Below, piece by piece: positions 33,866 through 42,528 of a stretch of 64,000 bases of DNA (position 1 is the stretch's first letter; each line of letters opens with the position of its first letter). The notes under the pieces are model-generated. The model worked only from the letters and a program-made list of their open reading frames with translations, was not told where the DNA came from and searched no databases. Made by a program: the position numbers and the translations under genes. The stretch is from Roseovarius azorensis (lineage in GTDB: Bacteria; Pseudomonadota; Alphaproteobacteria; Rhodobacterales; Rhodobacteraceae): assembly GCF_900109455.1 (NCBI RefSeq), contig NZ_FOAG01000011.1, positions 56,945 to 120,944 on the forward strand, written 5' to 3'.

Positions 33866-35628
33866 GCCGGCACCTTTTGCGGTGTCCATGGATCGTCCTG
33901 TGCAATGAAATCCTCGGGCGCGTCCGGCACGCTGTAGTCATAGGCCCAGCGATAGACCACCGGCAGGTCATCGCCCCAGTTGCCGTGGCGCGGTGGCACC
34001 TGCGGGGTCTGCCATTCCAGCGATGCCGCGCGCCACGGGTTGCGTCCGGCATCCCGGCCATGTCGCGCGCTCCAGGCGATATTGAACAGGAACAGGACCT
34101 GCGCGGCACCGACGATGAAGGCCGCGATGCTGATAAAGGCGTTCAGGCCATCCACTGCAAACGTCATGAAGGCCGGGTCGCCAATCTCGGGATAGCGGCG
34201 CGGCACCCCGACAAGACCGACGTAATGCATCGGAAAGAAGATCGCATAGGTTCCGACGAAGGTCACCCAGAAATGGATCTGTCCCATCGCTTCGTTCAGC
34301 ATCCGCCCCGTGATCAGCGGGTACCAGTGGTAGATCGCCCCGAATATCACCATCAGCGGCGCGACCCCCATCACCATATGGAAATGCGCCACAACGAACA
34401 TCGTGTCGGACAGCGGAACATCGACCACCACGTTTCCAAGAAACAGCCCGGTCAGCCCGCCGTTCACGAAGGTCACGACAAAGCCAAGCGCGAACAGCAT
34501 CGGCAGCGTGAGGTGGATGTCGCCGCGCCACAGGGTCAGCAGCCAGTTGTAGACCTTGATCGCCGTCGGCACCGCGATGATCAGCGTCGTCGTGGCGAAG
34601 AAAAAGCCGAAATAGGGATGCATGCCGGAGACATACATGTGATGCGCCCAGACGATGAACGACAGCGCACCGATGATGACAATGGCCCAGACCATCATGC
34701 GGTATCCAAATACATTCTTGCGGGCATGCACGCTGATCAGGTCCGACACGATGCCAAAGGCGGGCAGCGCCACGATATAGACCTCCGGGTGGCCAAAGAA
34801 CCAGAACAGGTGCTGGAACACGATCGGGCTGCCGCCGCCATAGGACAGCTGCTCGCCCATCTCCACCAGCGTCGGCATGAAGAAACTGGTGCCGAGCAGG
34901 CGGTCGAACAGCATCATCACGCAGGCAACGAACAGCGCCGGAAAGGCCAGCAGCGCCATGACCGTCGCCGTGAAGATACCCCAGACCGTCAAGGGCATGC
35001 GCATCAGGGTCATGCCACGGGTGCGGGCCTGCAGCACCGTCACGACATAGTTCAGACCACCCATCGTAAAGCCGATGATGAATAGGATCAGCGAGAGCAG
35101 CATCAGGATGATGCCCGCATCCTGCCCGCCGGGCGTGCCGCTCAGGATCGCCTGCGGCGGATAGAGCGTCCAGCCCGCGCCGGTTGGGCCGCCGGGCACG
35201 AAAAAGCTGGCGACCAGCACCAGAACGGCCAGCAGGTAAACCCAGAAACTGAGCATGTTCACGAAGGGAAACACCATGTCACGGGCGCCGACCATCAGCG
35301 GGATCAGGTAGTTGCCGAACCCGCCGAGGAAGATCGCGGTCAGCAGGTAGATCACCATGATCATGCCGTGCATCGTGATGAACTGATAGTAAGCCTCGGA
35401 TGAGAACGAGAACACCTCGGGAAAACCGAGTTGCAACCGCATCAGCCATGACAGCACCAGGGCAACCAGCCCGATCGCAATGGCGGTGCCGGAATACTGG
35501 ATCGCGATATACTTGGCATCCTGCGAAAAGACCCACCTGCCTATCCAGGTGTGCGGGTGCGGCGGATGCACGTCCGGCACTTCTGCCGGCGGGATATGTT
35601 CATCGGGACGATGCGTGATGTTAGCCAT
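33862..35628 (-). CDS. coxN: Cytochrome c oxidase subunit I (alternative, CoxN-like)
   Basis: 588 residues with twelve or more membrane helices. Haem and copper ligands are in FITMHGMIMVIY, WFFGHPEVYIVALPAF (CuB His and the cross-linked Tyr), VWAHHMYVSGM and VAHFHMVMG. Proton-channel residues of A-type enzymes are kept: GARDMVFP and the Asn of FVNMLSFW (D-channel), and the lysine in PTAIKVYNW (K-channel). It reduces O2 with electrons from cytochrome c. The operon II-I-III-III'-IV and the short C-terminus fit the coxMNOP class, not the main aa3 oxidase. GGAAGGAGGAT precedes the ATG. Confidence 0.93.
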   Translation of the reverse strand: MANITHRPDEHIPPAEVPDVHPPHPHTWIGRWVFSQDAKYIAIQYSGTAIAIGLVALVLSWLMRLQLGFPEVFSFSSEAYYQFITMHGMIMVIYLLTAIFLGGFGNYLIPLMVGARDMVFPFVNMLSFWVYLLAVLVLVASFFVPGGPTGAGWTLYPPQAILSGTPGGQDAGIILMLLSLILFIIGFTMGGLNYVVTVLQARTRGMTLMRMPLTVWGIFTATVMALLAFPALFVACVMMLFDRLLGTSFFMPTLVEMGEQLSYGGGSPIVFQHLFWFFGHPEVYIVALPAFGIVSDLISVHARKNVFGYRMMVWAIVIIGALSFIVWAHHMYVSGMHPYFGFFFATTTLIIAVPTAIKVYNWLLTLWRGDIHLTLPMLFALGFVVTFVNGGLTGLFLGNVVVDVPLSDTMFVVAHFHMVMGVAPLMVIFGAIYHWYPLITGRMLNEAMGQIHFWVTFVGTYAIFFPMHYVGLVGVPRRYPEIGDPAFMTFAVDGLNAFISIAAFIVGAAQVLFLFNIAWSARHGRDAGRNPWRAASLEWQTPQVPPRHGNWGDDLPVVYRWAYDYSVPDAPEDFIAQDDPWTPQKVPA

Positions 35629-35696
35629 CTATCCTCCTTCCGGGTGAAACGGTCGGCGTATCTGTGCGGCGGCGCAGGTTTGAGAGCACCTCGGTC

Positions 35697-36521
35697 TCAT
35701 GGTGAAACGCTGGCGGCCCTCACACCGCGTCCCGCATATTGCTCGGCAAAGGTCGACTGCTCCTGCAGCCAGGCCTGATAATCGGTTTCCTCGTCGATCA
35801 GGACATAGCCGCGCATGTAACCGTGCCCCACGCCGCACAATTCGGCGCATAGTATCTCGAATTCACCCGTCCGCGTCGGCGTGAACCAGAAATAGGTCAC
35901 CATGCCCGGCACCATGTCCATCTTGGCGCGAAACTCCGGCACGTAAAAATTGTGCAGCACGTCGATGGACCGCAGGACCATCTTGACCGGCTTGCCGACC
36001 GGCAGGTGCAGATCACCGGATGCAACGATCACGTCATCCTGCCCAAAGCGGTCATGGGGATTGATGCCGAGCGGATTATCGGCACTGACGAGCCGTGCGT
36101 CCGATGTCCCCAGCCGGCCATCCTCACCCGGCAGACGAAACCCCCATGACCATTGCTGGGCGAACACCTCGACATCGGTGGCCTCGTCGGGGACGGTGAC
36201 AAACTGTTTCCAGACCACCAGTCCGGGGGCCAGCATCGCGGCCACGCCCAGGGCTGTGACTGCGGTCAGCCAGATCTCCAGCCGCCGGTTCTCGGGGTCG
36301 AATGTCGCGACACGTCCGGGTTGATGACGGAACTTCCACACGCAATAGGCCATGAACAGAACCACTGCGGCAAACACAACGCCCGTGATCCAGAAGGTGA
36401 TGACCAGCGTCGTGTCGATATAGGCCCAGTTGGACGCAATCGGCGTCCACCACCAGGGGCTGACCATATGGAACACGACGGACCCGACTACGACGACAAC
36501 CAGAGCAACCACGACGACCAT
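35697..36521 (-). CDS. coxM: Cytochrome c oxidase subunit II (CoxM-like)
   Basis: 274 residues: a hydrophobic N-terminus and two membrane helices (around residues 35-60 and 85-105), then a periplasmic cupredoxin domain. The CuA ligands are complete: VLHNFYVPEF supplies the histidine, and CAELCGVGHGYM the cysteines, histidine and methionine. QQWSWGFRLPG provides the tryptophan used in electron entry. It accepts electrons from cytochrome c and heads the operon. AAGGAAAGG lies upstream of ATG 36521. Confidence 0.92.
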   Translation of the reverse strand: MVVVVALVVVVVGSVVFHMVSPWWWTPIASNWAYIDTTLVITFWITGVVFAAVVLFMAYCVWKFRHQPGRVATFDPENRRLEIWLTAVTALGVAAMLAPGLVVWKQFVTVPDEATDVEVFAQQWSWGFRLPGEDGRLGTSDARLVSADNPLGINPHDRFGQDDVIVASGDLHLPVGKPVKMVLRSIDVLHNFYVPEFRAKMDMVPGMVTYFWFTPTRTGEFEILCAELCGVGHGYMRGYVLIDEETDYQAWLQEQSTFAEQYAGRGVRAASVSP

Positions 36522-36709
36522 GAATTCGCCTTTCCTTACTCTATCGCGAACAATCTGGCAGGCTTTCTGCCGCTGTAACTGGCCCCGATCATATCACGGA
36601 TCGGGATTTCTTGGTATCTCAGGACGGCAAGACACAGGAAACCGGCCTATTCCAGAACACAGTTCGGAACCCCCTGGCCCTTGAAAACAAGGCCTGAGCG
36701 TTCGGCCCG

Positions 36710-37573
36710 TCAGTCAACCGCCCTCCTGTACAAGTGCCATGTGGCATGCCCGAGGATCGGAAACGCGAACACCAATCCGAGAAAAAGCGGGATCGTCCCG
36801 ACGATCAGGAACGCGGCGACGACAAATCCCCACGCGGCCACCGTCACCGGGTTCTTTCTCGTCAGTTCCAGCGAGGTCGCAATCGCCACCCGCACGCCGA
36901 CATGCCGATGCAGCAGCAGCGGTATCGAAACAACCGTCATCGCAAGGGTGGCGGCGGCAAACACGAACCCCACCGCGCAGCCGATGATCAGCATCGTCCA
37001 GCCGGCACCCGTGGTAAAGATATCCCGCAGGAACGATGCCAGCGATGCAGGCGTTTCAGGCCCCAGTGTCAGCATGAAGATCGTATAGGCCGTCAGCAGC
37101 CAGACGATGAACGTCATCACCAGCCCAAGACCGATCGTCAGGACCGCCGCGATGGCCGGCGACCCGATCACCTCGAACGCCGCGCGAATGCCTGCGGGTT
37201 CGCCTTTCTCGAGGCGACGGCTCATCTCGTAGAGACCGACCGCCGCGATTGGTCCGAGCAGGGCGAAACCCGACATCAGGGGAAACAGAAGAGGCAGCAG
37301 ATCGCGCTGAAAGGCGAATGCCGCAAGGCATAGCCCGATGATCGGGTAGAGGATGACGATGAACAGCACATCCGTGCGAAGCGCCGCAAAATCCTGCGTA
37401 CCCTTCCGGAGCGCGATCCTGATATCCTCGATGCCGATCTGCCTGACCGTGGGATGCGCAAGCGCATCACCTCCGATTTCATGAGCCGCATCCATTGCGT
37501 AATGTGAAGCATCGCCAAAGGCACGCAACAGCCAGGATGCGGGATTTCCGATTGTCTTGATCGGCTTCGTCAT
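36710..37573 (-). CDS. DUF2189 domain-containing integral membrane protein
   Basis: 287 residues with about six membrane helices. It has VRQIGIEDIRIALRKGTQDF near residue 43, ILYPIIGLCLAAF and FPLMSGFALLGPIAAVGLYEMSRRLE, which place it in the DUF2189 family of unknown function. ATG 37573 has GTGGAGG upstream; the longer frame to 37708 adds an unlikely basic tail. It is 188 bp upstream of the oxidase operon on the same strand and could be co-expressed, as such proteins are often near respiratory genes. Confidence 0.8.
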   Translation of the reverse strand: MTKPIKTIGNPASWLLRAFGDASHYAMDAAHEIGGDALAHPTVRQIGIEDIRIALRKGTQDFAALRTDVLFIVILYPIIGLCLAAFAFQRDLLPLLFPLMSGFALLGPIAAVGLYEMSRRLEKGEPAGIRAAFEVIGSPAIAAVLTIGLGLVMTFIVWLLTAYTIFMLTLGPETPASLASFLRDIFTTGAGWTMLIIGCAVGFVFAAATLAMTVVSIPLLLHRHVGVRVAIATSLELTRKNPVTVAAWGFVVAAFLIVGTIPLFLGLVFAFPILGHATWHLYRRAVD

Positions 37574-38061
37574 TGCCAAAAACCTCCACGCAAGAAGGTA
37601 GATGCCGGTCGACCGAACCGCACGCCGGTCGCACGCCGGATGGTGCAAGTCTATCACGCGACAGTCCATCCGCACACCAAAAAATACTGTAAGGCCCTCA
37701 GGACCCATACATATCCGTCATCACCAGGTCGCCGACACCGCCAGTCTGTCGGCAGGACCGGCCCGTCGCGATACCCGATATCCTCCTGATTGTGATCGGC
37801 CCGTTGCCGATCCTGGCAATCGCAATGCGTCCGCCAGCCCGGAATTGCCGCGCGGCGCCGGGCACGTCCTGCGAAAGTTGCCTGTCGCGGGTTCCGGCAT
37901 GCGCATACGGTCGCTGCGGCGCCCAAATTATCGCAGGCACGGGAGCCAGGTGCTCAAAATTTGCTCTTATCCCCGGCAAACGAAGAGGCCCGCTCAGTTA
38001 CCTACTTCGTATCTCCGCAAGCCTCACCTATCCATCCACCCAGCCGAGGCCGTGGATATCC
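37574..38061. other. Upstream region of the nitrate operon
   Basis: 488 bp without a supportable gene. It contains two perfect-arm hairpins: GCCGACA/TGTCGGC at 37731-37753 and GATCGGC-CCGTT-GCCGATC at 37794-37812. Just after the second lies a possible sigma-54 promoter (see 37814). No complete NtrC dyad was seen. This region probably carries the nasTS promoter. Confidence 0.4.
37814..37829 (+). promoter_or_regulatory. Candidate sigma-54 promoter upstream of nasT
   Basis: TGGCAATCGCAATGCG matches the -24/-12 pattern: TGGCA, then GC with exactly ten bases between GG and GC. The TT before GC is AT here, so the match is imperfect. It lies about 230 bp before nasT. Nitrogen-assimilation genes are often sigma-54 dependent, which makes it plausible but unproven. 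Confidence 0.3.
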
Positions 38062-38637
38062 ATGAAACTGCACATTGTCATTGTCGAGCAGGATGAGACC
38101 CGTGCAAAGCTGGTCATCGACAGCCTGCACCCCCTTGGTCATCAGGTGACAGTGATTGGTGAGGCGGCGGGGCTGGCGCGGCGCGTGCGCGGCATTGCGC
38201 CGGATATCGTGCTGATCGACATGGCCAACCCCTCGCGCGACACACTCGAGGAGATGGCGCTTGCCTCTGGTCCGCTGGACCGCCCGGTCGCGTTCTTCGT
38301 GGATCGCACCGACCGCGACCTGACTCAACAGGCCATCGAGGCGGGCGTATCCGCCTATGTCGTGGACGGCTTGCAACCCGACCGCGTGGCCACCGTGATG
38401 GATGCGGCGATTGCCCGGTTTCAGATGTTTCGGCGCATGCGCACCGAATTGGAAACCACGCGACGCGCACTGGAAGAGCGCAAGCTGATCGACCGCGCAA
38501 AAGGCATTCTGATGAAAGCACGGGGAATCAGCGAAGAGGACGCCTATGCCCTTCTGCGCAAAACCGCGATGGATCAGGGCCGCAAAGTGGCGGAAGTTGC
38601 CAGCGCCCTGGTCACGGCAGCGGGGCTCTTGTCATGA
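38062..38637 (+). CDS. nasT: ANTAR-domain response regulator NasT (RNA-binding antiterminator)
   Basis: 191 residues. The N-terminal half is a receiver-like domain (HIVIVEQDETRAKLVIDSL; IVLIDMANPSRD), and residues ~130-185 form an ANTAR RNA-binding domain (LIDRAKGILMKARGISEEDAYALLRK). In related bacteria NasT is released by NasS when nitrate is present and binds two-hairpin leader RNAs to prevent termination. The start at 38062 is the first ATG fitting the family; its ribosome-binding site is weak. It overlaps nasS by 4 bp. The target is likely the leader at 39933-40013. Confidence 0.9.
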   Translation: MKLHIVIVEQDETRAKLVIDSLHPLGHQVTVIGEAAGLARRVRGIAPDIVLIDMANPSRDTLEEMALASGPLDRPVAFFVDRTDRDLTQQAIEAGVSAYVVDGLQPDRVATVMDAAIARFQMFRRMRTELETTRRALEERKLIDRAKGILMKARGISEEDAYALLRKTAMDQGRKVAEVASALVTAAGLLS

Positions 38638-39797
38638 ACATGACGACCCTGCGTGTGGGTTTCGTGCCGTTGCTGGACATGGCGCCCCTGGCCATTGCGC
38701 ATGAGATGGGCTTTGCCGCCGATGAGGGGCTGACGCTGGACCTGCAGCGCGCACCGTCGTGGTCCAGCCTGCGCGACATGCTGCTCTGGGGGCAGGTCGA
38801 GGCGGCGCAAATGCTGGCCCCTGTGCCGGTTGCGATGGCGCTTGGCCTGGGCGGGGCAGTGGCGCGGCTGGATATTCTGCAGGTCTTGTCAGTCAATGGC
38901 GATGTTGTGGGGGTATCCTCGGCACTGGCTGATCGCTTGCGCGAGTCGGGGCATGACTTCAACTTTGAAGACGCGGCTCAGACCGCGCGGCATCTGGCGC
39001 AGGTCGCTCCGCGCCCGCTTCGCATCGGTGTGCCGTTTCCCTTTTCGACCCATGTCGAGCTTGTCAGCTACTGGCTGCGCGATTCGGCGGTCGAGTATGA
39101 GCCTTGCACCATCCCGCCTCCGCGTATGGCCGATGCACTGGCCGCAGGCGAGGTGGATGCCTTTTGCGTGGGCGAACCCTGGGGTTCGGTCGCGGTTGAA
39201 CAAGGCGCAGGATCGCTGCTTCTGCCCGGCAGGGCAATCTGGGCAGTGGCCCCGGAAAAGGTATTGGCCGCGCGCCATGACTGGACCGTCGGGAACCCGG
39301 ATCTGATCGGTCGCCTGATGCGGGCGGTCTGGCGAGCGGCCCGGTGGCTGAGCGCGCCCGCGAACCGGATCACTGCATCAGAGATCCTTGCCCGGCCCGA
39401 GTATACAAATGCCACTGCCGAATTGCTGGATCGCGCCATGCGCGGCGAGATGGTCGTCTCCCCGCGTGGCGAACTGCGCAAGGTGCCTGACATGATCCGT
39501 TTCTTCGATGGCGCGGCCAGCTTTCCATGGCGGTCGCAGGCGGCATGGTTTGGCGCGCGACTGGCACAGCGCCACGGCCTCGACATTGCCGCAAGCATCG
39601 CCTCGGCCAAGACCGTCTGCCGGACCGATCTTTACCGCGCCCATCTGCGCAGCGCCGGGGCCGACCTGCCCGGGGCCTCGGAAAAGCTGGAAGGCAGCCT
39701 GCATCATCCAACCGCCGTTGCTTCTGAGCGCGGCACGGTGATTCTGTCCCCGGATGCTTTTTTTGATGGTCAGATTTTCGACCCGGACGGACCGTAG
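38634..39797 (+). CDS. nasS: Nitrate sensor NasS (NrtA-like cytoplasmic protein)
   Basis: 387 residues homologous to nitrate-binding proteins but without a signal peptide: it starts directly with TLRVGFVPLLDMAPLAIAHE. Ligand-site segments match NrtA downstream (GVPFPFSTHVELVSYWLRD; VDAFCVGEPWGSVAVEQ). NasS binds NasT and releases it on nitrate binding. Start ATG 38634 overlaps the nasT stop (ATGA), ensuring paired production. Confidence 0.9.
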   Translation: MNMTTLRVGFVPLLDMAPLAIAHEMGFAADEGLTLDLQRAPSWSSLRDMLLWGQVEAAQMLAPVPVAMALGLGGAVARLDILQVLSVNGDVVGVSSALADRLRESGHDFNFEDAAQTARHLAQVAPRPLRIGVPFPFSTHVELVSYWLRDSAVEYEPCTIPPPRMADALAAGEVDAFCVGEPWGSVAVEQGAGSLLLPGRAIWAVAPEKVLAARHDWTVGNPDLIGRLMRAVWRAARWLSAPANRITASEILARPEYTNATAELLDRAMRGEMVVSPRGELRKVPDMIRFFDGAASFPWRSQAAWFGARLAQRHGLDIAASIASAKTVCRTDLYRAHLRSAGADLPGASEKLEGSLHHPTAVASERGTVILSPDAFFDGQIFDPDGP

Positions 39798-39808
39798 CGC
39801 TGAAAAAA

Positions 39809-39826
39809 GCAGCATCCGGATGCTGC
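39809..39826. other. Perfect 18-bp palindrome after nasS
   Basis: GCAGCATCCGGATGCTGC is fully self-complementary and follows the nasS stop by 11 bp, with AAAAAA just before it. As RNA it could fold into a 7-bp hairpin with a four-base loop. It may be part of the nas leader or an end-of-gene hairpin; it has no T-run on the plus strand. Confidence 0.45.
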
Positions 39827-39932
39827 AACTGCAAAAAGACTGGCTTACCCGCCCGAAACGCTTGTGAGACCGCACGCCGCACGACAGCCTTGGACCAAGC
39901 GAACCGGCCATGTGGTCGTTTCTGTCGATATC

Positions 39933-39952
39933 GGGGTTCAACGCCGAACCCT
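39933..39952 (+). ncRNA. Hexaloop hairpin in the nas leader, candidate ANTAR (NasT) target
   Basis: GGGTTC (39934-39939) pairs with GAACCC (39946-39951), closing the six-base loop AACGCC, with A at loop position 1 and G at position 4. These are the two conserved loop positions of ANTAR-binding hairpins. It ends 11 bp before an intrinsic terminator and lies upstream of nrtA in an operon that begins with nasT-nasS. The partner hairpin (P1) is not clear; an upstream arm pair CGACAG/CTGTCG (39882-39887, 39922-39927) may enclose it. Confidence 0.6.
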
Positions 39953-39962
39953 TCCGGGCACA

Positions 39963-40013
39963 GCCGCCTGACCATGATGCGCCAATCCCGCGCGCTGTGG
40001 TCGGCGGCTTTTT
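39963..40013 (+). terminator. Leader terminator upstream of nrtA
   Basis: GCCGCC-T-GACC (39963-39973) pairs with GGTC-GGCGGC (39999-40008), with one bulged T, and is followed directly by TTTTT. Within the loop a further small GCGC pairing is possible. It lies 47 bp before the nrtA start and just after the hexaloop hairpin, so it would stop transcription into the nitrate genes unless antiterminated. Confidence 0.7.
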
Positions 40014-40059
40014 CATTTTCCGGACCGCACTACCCGGTCCACAGCCAGAGGATATAATC

Positions 40060-41424
40060 ATGATCCATAAGCTGCTCGCTTCCACCACCCTCATCGCGAC
40101 ACTTGCCACGACAGCCCTGCGCGCCGACACTTTCCCGGAAATTGAAGAACTGACGCTGGGTTTCATCAAGTTGACCGACATGGCCCCGCTTGCCGTGGCT
40201 TATGAGCGCGGATATTTCGAGGATGAAGGCCTGTTCGTCACCCTCGAAGCGCAAGCCAACTGGAAAGTTCTGCTGGACGGGGTGATCGACGGCAACCTGC
40301 ACGGCGCCCATATGCTTTCGGGGCAGGCGCTTGCCGCCACCATCGGCTTTGGCACCGAGGCACATATCGTCACACCCTTCGTTATGGATCTGAACGGCAA
40401 CGCCACGACCGTTTCAAACGAGGTCTGGGATCTGATGCGCCCCGCCATCCCGTCAGATGCCGACGGCAAACCGATCCACCCCATTTCCGCCAGAGCCCTC
40501 CGCCCGGCGCTGGAGGCTTTCGCGGATCAGGGTCGTGCGTTCAACATGGGCATGGTCTTTCCTGTCTCGACCCACAATTTCGAACTGCGTTACTGGCTGG
40601 CGGCGGGCGGCATTCATCCCGGTTACTATTCCGCAGAAAACATCACCGGCCAGATCGGCGCCGAGGTGCTCTTGTCGGTAACGCCGCCCCCGCAGATGCC
40701 TGCCACGCTGGAGGCCGGCACGATCTCCGGCTACACCGTGGGCGAGCCGTGGAACCAGCAGGCAGTGGCGATGGGCATCGGCGTGCCAGTGGCGACAGAC
40801 CTTGATGTGTTCCCGATGCGGGCCGAAAAGGTGCTGGGCCTGCGCGCAGATTTCGTTGCAGAGAACCCCAACACGGTCCAGGCCCTGACCCGGGCACTCA
40901 TCCGCGCCGCCATGTGGCTGGACGAGAACGACAACGCCAACCGTGAAGAGGCCGTCCGGATCATCAGCCGCCCGGCCTATGTGGGGGCGGACGTTGATGT
41001 GCTGCGCAACTCCATGACCGGCACGTTCGAGTATGAAAAGGGCGATGTGCGCCCGGTGCCGGATTTCAACGTCTTCTTCCGGTATAATGCGAACTATCCC
41101 TACATATCGGATGCGGTCTGGTATCTGACCCAGATGCGCCGCTGGGGGCAGATCACCGAAGCGCAGACCGATGACTGGTATGCAGATGTCGCGCAGAGCG
41201 TCTTTCTGTCGGACCTGTTCCTCGAGGCCGCTCAATCGCTGGTCAAGGACGGGCTGGCCCCGGTCGATGCCTTTCCCTTTGACAGCGATGGCTACCGCGA
41301 CGTGGTGGATCACGCCATAGACGGTGTTCCGTTCGATGCCCGCAGACCCAACGCCTATATCGACACCCTGCCGATTGGCCTGAAGGGCGATCAGCGTGTC
41401 GTGGGCACCGAGGTGCAGGGCTAA
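40060..41424 (+). CDS. nrtA: ABC-type nitrate/nitrite substrate-binding protein NrtA
   Basis: 454 residues with a signal peptide (MIHKLLASTTLIATLATTALRA) and a nitrate-binding fold: LGFIKLTDMAPLAVAYERGY, MVFPVSTHNFELRYWL, SGYTVGEPWNQQAVA and MRAEKVLGLRADFV are the segments shared with NasS and cyanobacterial NrtA. ATG 40060 has AGAGGATA upstream; the frame from 39910 overlaps the leader terminator and is rejected. It begins the structural part of the nitrate operon. Confidence 0.93.
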   Translation: MIHKLLASTTLIATLATTALRADTFPEIEELTLGFIKLTDMAPLAVAYERGYFEDEGLFVTLEAQANWKVLLDGVIDGNLHGAHMLSGQALAATIGFGTEAHIVTPFVMDLNGNATTVSNEVWDLMRPAIPSDADGKPIHPISARALRPALEAFADQGRAFNMGMVFPVSTHNFELRYWLAAGGIHPGYYSAENITGQIGAEVLLSVTPPPQMPATLEAGTISGYTVGEPWNQQAVAMGIGVPVATDLDVFPMRAEKVLGLRADFVAENPNTVQALTRALIRAAMWLDENDNANREEAVRIISRPAYVGADVDVLRNSMTGTFEYEKGDVRPVPDFNVFFRYNANYPYISDAVWYLTQMRRWGQITEAQTDDWYADVAQSVFLSDLFLEAAQSLVKDGLAPVDAFPFDSDGYRDVVDHAIDGVPFDARRPNAYIDTLPIGLKGDQRVVGTEVQG

Positions 41425-41452
41425 CCCCCCGCCGTGACAAGGAATGAATGAC

Positions 41453-42523
41453 ATGACCGCAATCGACCCGACCCGAATGCAATCCGAACGCCGCGCCCGG
41501 CTGTTCACCCGCATCAACAGGCTGGATGGCTGGTTCAAGGTGCTGGGCCTGTCCTTTGTCACGCCCTTGCTGAGAGCCATGGCAGGCGAGAACCCCGGAG
41601 CGCAGGCAAGACAGATCTGGCAGCTTCTGGGCGTACCCGTGCTGGCCGTCATCGGGTTCCTGCTGCTCTGGGGCAATCTGGCGCCACGGGTGGAAACCTC
41701 GCTCGGGGCAATTCCCGGCCCGGCGCAGGTCTGGGAACAGGCCGCCGTGCTGCATGGCGAACATATCGCCGAGCAGGCCCGCAAAGCGGAGTTTCTGGAT
41801 CGGCAAGCCGCCCGCAACGCCGATCTGATCGCTGCGGGACAGGCCGACCGGGTGCGTGAACGCCCCTATACCGGCTCGCCGACCTATTACGCGCAGATAT
41901 GGACCTCCGTGCAGACCGTGTTCCTCGGCTTTCTGATCGCCACCGCCGTGGCCGTGCCGCTGGGCATTATGGCGGGGCTGTCGCCCACGGCGAATGCCGC
42001 CCTGAACCCGCTGATCCAGATTTTCAAGCCGGTCAGCCCACTGGCATGGCTGCCCATCGTCACGATGGTAGTGTCAGCCGTCTATGTCACCCAGGACGGG
42101 ATGTTCTCGCGCTCTTTCCTGACATCGGCCATCACGGTGACGCTCTGCTCTCTCTGGCCGACGCTGATCAACACCGCCCTTGGCGTTGCCAGCATTGACC
42201 GCGACCTGATTTCGGTCAGCCGGGTACTGAAGCTGAACACCTGGACCAAGATCACACGGCTGGTGCTGCCCTCGGCGCTGCCGCTGATCTTTACCGGCCT
42301 GCGCCTGTCGCTGGGCGTGGGCTGGATGGTGCTGATCGCGGCCGAAATGCTGGCGCAGAATCCCGGTCTTGGCAAATTCGTCTGGGACGAGTTTCAGAAC
42401 GGGTCTTCCACGAGCCTCGCCAGGATCATGGTTGCGGTTTTGACCATCGGGATCATCGGCTTCCTGCTGGATCGGCTCATGTATGCGCTGCAATCGCTCT
42501 TCACCTTCTCGAACAACCGGTGA
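41453..42523 (+). CDS. nrtB: Nitrate ABC transporter permease NrtB
   Basis: 356 residues with about seven membrane helices and the ABC permease EAA-like loop (SRVLKLNTWTKITRLVLPSALP). An extended soluble segment of ~55 residues (roughly 95-150: EHIAEQARKAEFLDRQAARN) lies between the first helix and the permease core. I prefer ATG 41453, nine bases after AAGGA; ATG 41444 would have no spacing. It pairs with NrtA and the fused ATPase. Confidence 0.9.
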   Translation: MTAIDPTRMQSERRARLFTRINRLDGWFKVLGLSFVTPLLRAMAGENPGAQARQIWQLLGVPVLAVIGFLLLWGNLAPRVETSLGAIPGPAQVWEQAAVLHGEHIAEQARKAEFLDRQAARNADLIAAGQADRVRERPYTGSPTYYAQIWTSVQTVFLGFLIATAVAVPLGIMAGLSPTANAALNPLIQIFKPVSPLAWLPIVTMVVSAVYVTQDGMFSRSFLTSAITVTLCSLWPTLINTALGVASIDRDLISVSRVLKLNTWTKITRLVLPSALPLIFTGLRLSLGVGWMVLIAAEMLAQNPGLGKFVWDEFQNGSSTSLARIMVAVLTIGIIGFLLDRLMYALQSLFTFSNNR

Positions 42524-42528
42524 TCGCC

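Noticed and set aside
35697..36521. Subunit II lacking the CuA centre
   Set aside because: The ligand set CAELCGVGHGYM plus the upstream histidine is complete, so a normal CuA site is expected.
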